Source of the DNA: Clitopilus passeckerianus
Taxonomy: Eukaryota; Basidiomycota; Agaricomycetes; Agaricales; Entolomataceae
NCBI GenBank assembly: GCA_944990035.1
Contig: CALYLX010000144.1
Location: 248,001 to 312,000 of the forward strand
Direction: 5' to 3'
DNA length: 64,000 bases
The notes under the pieces are model-generated. The model was not told the origin of the DNA. It did not search any database and worked only from the letters and a program-made list of their open reading frames with translations. A program made the position numbers and the translations under genes. Of this stretch, positions 54,715-64,000 are shown piece after piece; within the stretch, counting starts at the first letter, position 1; every line of letters starts with the position of its first letter.

Positions 54715-57330
54715 GAGGGCAAGGCGCAATTAGAGCGGAGATTCAACTTTAAACCGAAATTTCTCCCTTCGGTCTTCACCACCACCTTGATCCAATACAA
54801 ATGCACCAACCGTTTTCCTTCCCGCCTACTTCTTGCCTCGCTCAGGCTAACCTGTGCAGCTATCCATCGAACGTATCAATGAACTTGCAGGCGTTCCTAG
54901 AAATCTAGCTCTCAACATGATGTGGCGACCACAATGTTCTACAACGCTTTCGCGCAATGGACACACCGACTGCTGCTTCATCCTGGAGGCGCTTTGCTCA
55001 CCTTGCTGTATAACCAGCGTAGAATCCGCCAAGAATGGTGGTGAGATCATACATTTGATTGCATCCTTGCGCACGCTGACATTTCCTGCCCAGAACCTGC
55101 CGTTGAGGCGATTTCTCCAGGTCCCACCTTGAAGCTCGGAGTTCGTTCCTACCTGCCATAAAATCTGGTTCATTCAACCAAGAATCATCGGCACCACCTA
55201 TAGTTGCTGCCACCACGACCTCAGGGGCTGTGATGGACGCTGCCCCTCCGCCGGGGACGATTCTGCTTTCGAGCTTCCACCCACAGGAGGTCCATAGCGA
55301 TGCAGCGAGGCTGAGATTTGACTCAGAAGCGGTTTGTCTCGGCGGGAGCAGGCACGATTCTGCATCGTGGTCGCGAGGATAGCCGAAGAACAGGTGTCGA
55401 GAGCAGGGCAGGCTGAAGAATGGACGAGAGAAACATGAACTACATCATCCATGTTACACCATTCCAACGGCCCCCGGTTTTTCAGCCTTGGTATCGTCAA
55501 TACCGCGAGAACCGTTTGCACGGCTGGCGCAGAACCACAAGAGATTGCCCGTGTCCCGTCGCTGTATCCTCCTAGCCTCACACTCCAATTATCAGGAGAT
55601 GTCGCCTCACCCTCCAAAACCTTGAGGCTAACTAAGCCGGTTGCTTCCCTTCTCCCACCACCGCTACCACGACAGAATCCTCTCGCACTTCGAATGCTTG
55701 CTACCCCTACCTCCCACTCCAAATTTGGTCACACAGTTGACGACGGGTATGGGAGCATCGCAGGGAGAGCGCGCCCTGTGTCCTTCGTTGTCCACGGCGT
55801 ACAATTTTCAGGATACGAGCTCCAGCCTGCAATTCAGCACGACCAGCACCTGGACGGCAGTTTACTGCAGAGTTGCTACGCTCTAGCAAAGCGTGGAACA
55901 TCTTTCCCTCCCTGACCTGGTCATACTCAACTGCTCCAGTTCCTTCACTACGCCGCCCACGGCTATGTCCCTCATTGGCGTAGCGTCTGCTGTCATTTGC
56001 CCCAATCACAACCCCTCGTCAAGACGTTGCTGGCAGCTACACATTTGGGCCACCACACATTCTTCCGTGGCGGATGGGAATCACGAAAGCACGAGTCACA
56101 GCACGTCGCTGGTCAGCACTGCCAGTGGGATGAAGACGACGCCAGCAACAGTTTCCTGCAGCTGCCATATTCCTCCAACGTAACGATCAGGACTTTCAGG
56201 ACTGTGCTCTGCATCTCCCGCCCCCGCCTACCGGCTGCATGCTGCACCCATCTTCGAGCTGTAGAAACCTATGCGTTGACGGCATCTGCGGCTGCGACTC
56301 AATGTTCGTTCTTGCATGCCCACACCCATGAAGACGACAACACTCAATGGCGTCAGGTCTAGCTACGACATCACCTGGTACTACGAGCCCTCCACCTGGT
56401 ACTGTCGTTCACGTGCTCAACGTATGGAGCTGGTGGTCTAGGACACCAGAAGCACGTCAAACATCGGCAGGAGGGTCGGAGGATGGGTGGTTGGCGGAGA
56501 TTCATGGGGAGAGGTTGACGAAGGTCGGCGAGAACACGTTACGAAATGCCCGGGATTCGGGTGCAAGTGGTAGCCTGCTGGGCAAGGGCGTTCATGCATC
56601 CAACTTCGAGCAGACCATTGCATCTCGGAAGTCCTCCGGATGCCCTTGCATCACCAACGCCAGCAAGACCTCTCATCTCTACCACTTCAGCTCTCCCTCA
56701 GGCGGATGCAGGATCACAAACCCGACGTAGGCACGAACGATGACCATTCAAGCGGTTTTCAGATTATTCGTCCTGCCCCCACGTTGGTCGTGGCTGTGGC
56801 GAGTCACGACTTCTACTCGTCTCATTACCACCACCGCCACCAGCTCCATCTACGAAGCCTACACCTGCTATTGTCGCAGGAAGTGGAAGTGCCGCATCAG
56901 CATGCCAATGCTCGTCGTAGGCGTAGGGCCTTGCGACATTGGGTTTTGCCATTGGACCAGTACCAACATCAAGCACCGCTCGGAAGCTGGAGAAGAGAGT
57001 CGGCGGGAATCTCATGGTGGGGAGGGGATGACATTTCTGGAACTTGCCACAAAATGACCGGGCCTCGGTCGTATCCTCCGTCCACACCCCAGGCTGTCTC
57101 CCCGGCAATGATGTCCATCCACACTGCCCACTCCGAACAAACATCCACATCTCTCATACGCCACTGATCCCTCACCGAAGCCCTACAGAGCTCATCTCAA
57201 TGTGTATTCCCATTCTACCTCAGCGAAACACGCCTAGCATATTGAGGAAGCCCAAATTCGGCCGCCGAATGGAGGGCATGGGGTGGAGCTGGCGCATGGA
57301 GCAGGATTGGTGACCTGACGACTCGGGAAA
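54715..57330 (+). repeat. Decayed R2 block
   Basis: Start motif AATTAGAGCGGAGATTCAAC (54731). The exon-like CCFILEALCSPCC (54970-55009) and the intron-like GTGAGATC ... GCCCAG (55041-55093) align with the block at 49300. The later part (about 56740-57170) aligns with 62760-63180 and, less well, with 63540-63790. Many overlapping Pro/Ser-rich frames exist and none is convincing. Confidence 0.45.
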
Positions 57331-57830
57331 GCAGTCAAGAACATCGTGATGAGGGGAACACCGGCAGGGAACGATCAACATGTATATTCAGGCGCTCCTT
57401 CTCTTCATTCGCTACTGCATCCCCATCGAACGTGCTCCCCCTTTTTTCGTGCGACTTTGTACCAATTCTCAGTAGACCTTGTAGCTGGCACGATGACATG
57501 CGGTTTTGTGGGGCCGAGAGCCTGAATTCCATACGAACCTTCACATGGACAATTCGTAGATCCTCTAATTAGTGGTCATTTTTACCAAACTACTTTATAT
57601 TGCTACAACACAAAACGTAAATCTGGACGCTGTGCATTCCCTTGTAACAAAATGTGCTCCCGTTCACGAAATGCACCTCCATGCAACAGACGATATGAGA
57701 ACGAAGAAGACAAAGCATGTAATCCTGTCTATAAAATTGGAGCGTACAAGCACTATTTGTAGCTGTGTAAGGCTTTCAGTAGGTATTGCATCTTCAATGA
57801 ATAACTACCCTACAGCGTACATTAACTTGT
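57331..57830. other. Intergenic, 3' flank of FBX-4
   Basis: AT-richer than its surroundings; I see no gene, repeat or RNA motif. Confidence 0.4.
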
Positions 57831-59527
57831 CTAGACTAATGAAAATGCATCTTTAAATGCCTTATTCAATTGCCGCCAACCTTCTACATCGGGTTCAGAA
57901 CCATCTGGAGGATATCCCTCAGCCTCCATAAGCTTCGGAAACATGGCTACAATGCATCGCAACACCTTCCATGGACGCTCTAGGTCCAAGATAGATCCGT
58001 GAAGCTTCAGAGAACGGAGAGATTGACTAGCAACCCCTGCATATTTGGGAGATTCTATATTGAAAGGGACGCATAATACCGGGATGCTGAGCTTGACTAG
58101 CTTCTTGCAATTCTGTGCAACTGGTAGAAGCCCCTCAAGTGTCATTCGAGTGTAATCCTCCATCGGTGATACATGTAGCTCTTCCAACTGAGGCCAGCTC
58201 AGAGAAATGTCGTGAAGCCACGAGTCCGTCAAGAATTGACGTTCTAAGCCATAGCCTATGCGAACTACGCGCAGATTATTAAGCGCGAAGAAGGATGAAA
58301 GGGGATGGGACCGTATAGTTTGATGGTGCGGTTTCTTGAAGGTGTCTGATTCCATATAAGTGATTGTAAGATGAGTCAGATCGTTTAGCCATTGGGTTGG
58401 CAGATCGACGTCGCTGTAATCATCTTCGTAGTGAATAGTCAACTTTTGAAGTGGGCGGCTGAGGCTGAGCAAGATATTCTTGAATTCAGCAGGCGTAACT
58501 GCAAAGAGCTCGAGCGAGTTCAAAGAGTGAAACCCGCCGGTTGTCCATGCCAGTGGGAACCTTGGGTACGGGGCGCTAAACATGGAATCACCCGAAAAAT
58601 CCAGGTGGGATAGCCTAGGCATCAGCCCTAGCCTGCGCATCACAATGGGACTACAGTCTTCGAAAGTGAGAGAGACCGATACAATGTGCTCAAAACGGCC
58701 AATGAATTGCTCCAGAGAAAACATATCCGGAGGGATCAGCAAGGCCTGCGACAGATTTGGTAGACTGATGGAGCGTAGAAATGGGCACGCCCGCGACACT
58801 GCGTGGAGAAAATGGGGGATACGGGCTGTATCTGTATCAGAACGGAAGTAGCACATTGCAGAAATTCGGAATTCCTGGAGGGAGATTCCTAGAAAGATGG
58901 GAATGTAGGCGATGTGTGAGGGAATCGGTGTGTGCTCCGTATACAGCGTGAATGACCTGAGGTTGGGTAGAAGGTTCCGGGTTGGTCGGTAAGCACATAG
59001 CTGAAAGTAGACGCTCTCATGGAGATTGTTCAGGAATCTAGTAAAGAGCGTGATGGTGTAAATCTTCGAGCTGTAATAATCAAATCGATCCCAGTCGTTT
59101 TCTTCGACAGGCCGGGTCATTCGCTGATCCAAACAGCAAGTCAGCACATAGTTAACATGAGGGTAGGCCACCGTTGTGCTTACCAAGATCACACCATAAT
59201 TACCCTTGTGTTTTCCCTCTCCTTTATGTAACCTCATTGTCGTCCACAGGTCGGACGGCATTACTTTGATGAGAGGGGCCAAATCGTTCTTTTCCTTCCA
59301 CAATGCGCCCAAAGCCATGTCTGAAAGAATGATCACTGATTCTTTCTCGACAGTCTACACCAAGAATCTCTACCTGTAAAGTGATGGGTAGTTACCGCGA
59401 GGGTGACCAGGTCTTGAAGTGTGAATTGATCGTCCTCACGAGAAGGGCAGACCGTGGAATCAACAATGGACCATATAGTGTCAACAATTGCCGACTGTAT
59501 TTCAGGGAGCTGAAGGCAGCGATGCAT
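57831..59527 (-). CDS. F-box protein (FBX-4), intact
   Basis: Three exons: 59527-59374, 59320-59184 and 59123-57831, giving 527 aa. The second intron is 60 nt (GTAAGC ... ATCAG) with no in-frame stop, so it could be missed as coding. The start MHRCLQLPEIQSAIVD is the usual opening of a large mushroom F-box family, followed by DLVTLAVTTHHFTDMALGALW, where the family reads roughly LATTC..F.EPALD.LW. The rest is a leucine-rich substrate-binding region (LTHLTITYMESD, LNNLRVVRIGYGL, QSLRSLKLHGSIL). It belongs to a different F-box subfamily from FBX-1/3 and FBX-2/5. The predicted role is an SCF ubiquitin-ligase substrate receptor. Confidence 0.83.
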
Positions 59528-59779
59528 GTTCAAAGAGTTAGTGGATGAAGGGAGCCAACCTGTGCGTGCCCTCTGATTATCACGATCTACTTCGGCGTCA
59601 ATCGTGAAGCGCTCAAAGGTTACACGTTACAGTCCGGATTTGGTCTTCCGAATGGAGCGCCTCTTGAGTGTTCTCGAACATGATACAAATGTTAACTAAA
59701 ATGCCTTTAACCATGCCAGGCTGCTCCCCCAACTTCAAGAAAACGGACAGACGTGGAGAAAAAAGTGGCTATAGGCAGG

Positions 59780-60299
59780 TCCCTCTCAATTGGAGTGAAG
59801 ATTCGACTTGAAGATCAAATTCCCCTTTGATCTCGTCTACGGTCCACCAACTTCAATTCTAAAGGAATTCGACCATTTCCTGTACCCGCTCCTTTAGCTG
59901 TCTTCTAGTAGCAACGATATTCCCGCGCAGATCATTTCGTTGATGCACCTCCAGTCAAGCACGATGCGCTATGACGGCAGCACCTTGACCTGATTTGTTT
60001 ACCTATCCATCGCCGCCAGCGATTGCTGCTATCACGACCTCAAGGCCTCGAGGACTAGCCTCGCCCATATGTTAATTTCTATCTCTCAACTTAGCTTTCA
60101 GGGAGTAGAAACGACGATTCTGCTTTCGAATTTCAACACACAGGAAGAACGTATTGATACCACGCTATGGCCAGACGTAGAGGGTCGTATAAACGGTCTG
60201 GAAGTAAGCGGGACTAGGATTGAAAGAGACAGATCAATCTTACAGCGACTATGCGTAGTCGACACTGAAGAATTTAGAGTGAACAGACTACAGTAGTGA
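59780..60299 (+). repeat. Short decayed R2 block upstream of FBX-4
   Basis: Start motif CAATTGGAGTGAAGATTCGA (59788). Further on, GACGATTCTGCTTTCGAATT (60112) matches GACGATTCTGCTTTCGAGCT (55256) in the previous R2 block. It breaks off into the F-box pseudogene. Confidence 0.45.
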
Positions 60300-61540
60300 G
60301 AAATCTTCAACGTGATCCCTCTATCCTTCGCCACTGTCTTCTCCATGCCCCTCCTTTCTCTCCGAGAACTTGAATACCACTGACTCAGAACGTTCAACAC
60401 AATTCGTAGGCACTGGTTCCAATTTGTCATCGAGAACAAAATCCTTCCTCCAAGCCATTTGAGTCAGCCCGTATCGGGTGGCCTTTGCGACCGATACACG
60501 CCACGGAAGCATTCACAGGTGCTATAGTTACCTCCCTCAAGTTTGGTGCCTGTCCCAGAATAAGATCGAAAGCTTTCTCCTCCCTGAGGAGGAGGGTTCT
60601 TCGGGCCTCAATCACAGATTATGAGTGTTTCCAGACGAGGGGATAGGGTGGATAGAACGTGGAACAGGTCGGTATTAGTAAGTTCGGAGATGGAAAATAG
60701 TTCGAGGTGGGTTAAGGAATGGGCGGGGGATGCGAGGAGGAGGAGGTGTTGGTGTTGGGGATAATAACTCCCGCCAAAACCGAGAACGGGGCTGACGAGA
60801 GCTCTATGAATGTTAGATCAGCTTTGAGTATGAGAAACAGGACAAAAATGAAATGGATGGATTGCTTCTCGGACGCAAAAGAGCAGAGAAAATTCGGGGA
60901 ATGAGAACCACGGAAACACGAACACGAACAGCAAGTATCGTATCAGGGCTCGCTGATCACCTGCTCGTTAACAACGTTGTACGCGTACGGAGCCATACGA
61001 CACATTTCTTCAGAAGCTCGATCGTATGCCTTGTGATAAGCCTCCCGCGGGTCCATCTCGGGACCTGGAGCGGGAATGCATTCAGGACGGAAGGTTGCTC
61101 ATGTGTCGGGGGATTCGCGAGTTATCTGGAATGGCGGTGGTTCAGGAATTCAGTGTTCTGGATCGCATGGTGGAGGATATTTATATTGCGCGCCTCCGAC
61201 GGCGATGGTAAGTGGTTCACAAGGTGAATGATAATCACTCGGATGCCTGATACCTCCTTGCTTGTATCGCCTTTCAGAATAGAAGTTAGGGGGCAGACGT
61301 TCGATGAGATACTCTGCCAGGAACCAGTGTTATACTGGAAGAAACTCAGGAGGATCTCTGGCTGAAATCATTCATGAGTTAGTGAGGAACAGAGGCAAAG
61401 AAAAAGTAGCGGAATCTTGCTGATTTAGTCAACGGCCGACTGGATTCAGCTTCTATCTAGGAATCAGCGCAAGAAATAGGTTCCCTCTCGAGCGTCCAGG
61501 ATGTAGCAGCACTCCACTGGCAAATATCTGATGAGTTCAT
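60300..61540 (-). pseudogene. Decayed copy of an FBX-2-like F-box gene
   Basis: Minus-strand pieces in several frames match FBX-2 in order. Near 61490, TGCTGCTACATCCTGG matches its possible 5' exon. Near 61330, NTGSWQSISSNVCPL matches NTGPLQTISPDVCLL and KEVSGIRVIII matches RDVSGVRVMIV. Near 61040, AYHKAYDRAS matches SYRKAYDLAS. Near 60560, EEKAFDLILGQAPNLREV and NASVACIGRK match EEKAFDVVVSQALNLKDV and NASVACITRK. The F-box exon itself is missing, and stops and frame changes are frequent. Confidence 0.7.
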
Positions 61541-64000
61541 GGTGACGGTAGTACGGTGTACTGGTTGGGCTGGCGTTTTCAAGTCTTACCGCAAGTCACA
61601 GTGAGAGCGGGGAAGATGCCGATACCAAGCAGGAGCAAATACAAACCTTATTCGTTGGTAGTGTTCCTCAGAACGTCATCTCATTCATGTCATGGTCAGC
61701 CCATCCAAACGAGTGGAATTGACTTTTCTCAACCTGACTTGGTGACACGATCCTCACTGTGCCTACATGGGTGACGACGATTTATGATGCTCGGCTGGGT
61801 ATCTCGACCAGGGCTTGAACTAGTAGAACCAGCTATGAAGTTATCATGAAGGCTTCACCTGTCGCTGTTCTGTCGCAACGAGTTCTGACTAGAGAGGCTC
61901 CGCGCTCCTCGCTGTGTTCAGTCGGGGAATCAGGAAGAGTGGTAAGATCAAGTATCTGGCTATTGTCTTGCAAATGCTGATGTTTCCTATTTAGGTCGTT
62001 TCGTCAAAACTGACATCCTTCCAACAACCTTCCATGGCCACGGACCTCACAAGAAGCATCCCCGCCCCTGAGGCTGCTGCTGGTGGCGTGACTCCTCCGG
62101 CTTCCATATTCAATGTTGAAGATTTCAATTACTTGGAGATGGTATCTGGCCTTACCCAACGACGCTCCTTCCACCGCGACAGATCCGCTCAGCATGCTGC
62201 TTCTGCTCACAGCAGCACGCTTTCCAGCGCTATCTTCCCCTCCCGTCTGGCCGGTCGGCCTGCCTGCCAGTATGGAACCTGGAGGCCTTACCCGTCACAT
62301 CCAATGGATGGCGACTTCATGAAGACGACGTAGACGTTAGTACCGGTAGCTCTGCCTTCCCTCAGCACAATATTGAACGTCTCGACCTCCCAGGCTTGGA
62401 CATACCCTCCCACTGCCACCTCCCAGTTCCTCCCCTACTAACGCCATCCCTCACGACCATATCAAACCTCACTGTCAATCCTCCTTGCTTGGAAGCTCTC
62501 CTCATAACGCTGATATCGACGCCAGCATAGTTGCACCAAGAGCATCCTCCCTTCCACACCGACGGCGGAGAAGGTCGAAGGCCTGGTTTTAGCATATGAA
62601 TCTGATTGATTCGCTCGGCGCCATGTGAGGACAAGGTCTGCAGCGGTTCTTAGCGAACCCACGACCCCCCCAATCCCGCCTGTTGGTCTTGTAAACGATG
62701 ATGGTCTTCACACCCTCCATCGCCACCCACCCACAGAGACGAGACGAAGAAGAATCATGACGTTCCCTCGGTTGCATCTTGACCACCAGCGCCACCAGCA
62801 CCAGCATCTGCTACGAAGCCTTCACATGCCGTCGCTGTTACTGCTGTTGAAGTGCCGCACCAGGGGTGTACTTGGGAATAGCATCCCAATCCTCGCCATA
62901 GGCTCAGACGTCGGGTTCTACGACTTTTGTCCTCATCATTGGAGCAACATCTACATCAGCACCCGTGGAGGAAGCTGGAGGAGCTTGAGAAATTTCATGA
63001 TGCGGGGAGGATGATGACGTTGCTTCGAATTTGCCACAGGATGGCCAGACTTTTGTCAAGTCATCGGAACGTCCTAGACAACAACATACACGCTGCCCAT
63101 TCCAAGCGGACATTCGCATCCGCTGAGGTGTTTACCTCTGCTGGAGACGCCTATACCTTCCGAGGAAAGGCAGGATGAGGAGAATGTGGGACTTAATGTG
63201 GAGCTGGTGGATGTTCTGGAGGCGAAGCTGCTACTGGTCATGGGGGATGAAGCATGGTGAAGACGGAAAACATGAACACGACCGTCAAGGCAATTCCTTC
63301 CCGTCATCCGTGGACCGCCGCCACATCCACCTTGACCATGGGATAACGACGAGGTCTGCTGGAGGCTGGAGCTTCTACCAAAGTCACGACCCCTCCTCCC
63401 TCCCCATAGGACTTTCCTCTTTAAACCTTCCCTTCGAGGCCTCTGCTAGACACGGGTCGCGCCTACCACCACCTGTAGGAAATCCCACATACTGGGTGGA
63501 TTTACCGCGATGACTCGGTCTTGACTTCTTCCGACCTCGAGGGCGGGTGGTGACCTTCACTCATACCTTGACCACCACCACCACCACTTCCACTCCCAGC
63601 GACAGCAACTCACTCGACGAATTCTTCGCATCTCGCTGTTGCTGTGGCTGAAGTGTTACACCCGCCTTGTGGAAAAGCATGCCGATATCCATATTCGTCG
63701 GAAGCTTGGGGTCATGCGACATCAGGCATTAACATTGGAAGAATCTCGATATCAAGCACCGACAGAGGACGCTACAGAAGAGAGAAGAGAGTAACCGAGA
63801 GTTCTTGATACGATGAACACATCCACGTATACCATACCGCCGTTCCTCGTACAACGTCGTACGCATGCACATCGTCCCGTGATTTCACGACGCCTTCTAC
63901 ATCCAACGTTCACCGGTATCTTCATCTCGGTTGTAGCCAACGTCATAGCCCACCTCGACCTTGGCCCCTCCGTTCACTACAACCGTTGATGGTTACATGG
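61541..64000. repeat. Terminal region of decayed R2-type sequence
   Basis: No intact gene. The part 62760-63180 aligns with 56740-57170 of the preceding R2 block (CTACGAAGCCTTCACATGCC against CTACGAAGCCTACACCTGCT), and 63540-63790 is a third, weaker copy. An open frame at 62034-62333 (MATDLTRSIPAPEAAAGGVT) has no recognisable domain. The window ends inside this block. Confidence 0.4.

Noticed and set aside
1..64000. CRISPR arrays, bacterial operons, Shine-Dalgarno sites, rRNA or tRNA genes
   Set aside because: Nothing of this kind was found; gene structure is clearly eukaryotic.

Overview
This window looks like nuclear DNA of a basidiomycete fungus, most likely an Agaricomycete. Real genes are broken by many short spliceosomal introns (about 50-65 nt, GT-AG with two GC-AG cases). 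The recognisable proteins (F-box proteins opening like MHRCLQLPEI, BTB/POZ proteins with a DGVRFRIHAVYL signature, fungal calcium-binding-type cysteine domains) belong to families that are expanded in mushrooms. I see no ribosomal, tRNA, CRISPR or housekeeping genes. Most exon chains below were assembled by hand from splice sites, reading phase and comparison between paralogs inside the window.

Layout. 0-4 kb: a 3'-truncated F-box gene and a tandem pair of four-exon small secreted cysteine-rich proteins. 4-14 kb: an intact double-BTB gene, an Agaricomycete orphan-family gene, a secreted calcium-binding-like protein with a cationic tail, an F-box gene with a 10-nt microexon, and a frameshifted double-BTB pseudogene. 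14-19 kb: a decayed repeat block (called R1 here) and a tandem pair of six-cysteine, knottin-like secreted proteins. 19-35 kb: three same-direction units of roughly 5 kb, each an R1-type block followed by an intact six-exon double-BTB gene. 35-40 kb: a three-module c-rich secreted protein and a two-exon secreted precursor with Lys-Arg sites resembling Kex2-processed peptide precursors. 40-64 kb: more decayed repeat blocks (R1, R2), four F-box genes or remnants, two single-pass membrane proteins sharing a C-terminal motif, and a BTB remnant.

How it may fit together. F-box proteins normally deliver substrates to SKP1-CUL1 ubiquitin ligases and BTB proteins to CUL3 ligases. This region mixes many divergent members of both classes with short secreted cysteine-rich or protease-processed peptides and two receptor-like membrane proteins, amid decayed duplicates. 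That is the profile of a fast-evolving accessory (recognition, defence or effector-like) region; this is inference, not shown by the sequence. The double-BTB genes have a clear internal duplication and share a conserved dyad-containing element just upstream of their start codons.

Limits. No homology search was run. Family names rest on motif recognition, start codons on reading frame, and single-base frameshifts could be sequencing errors.
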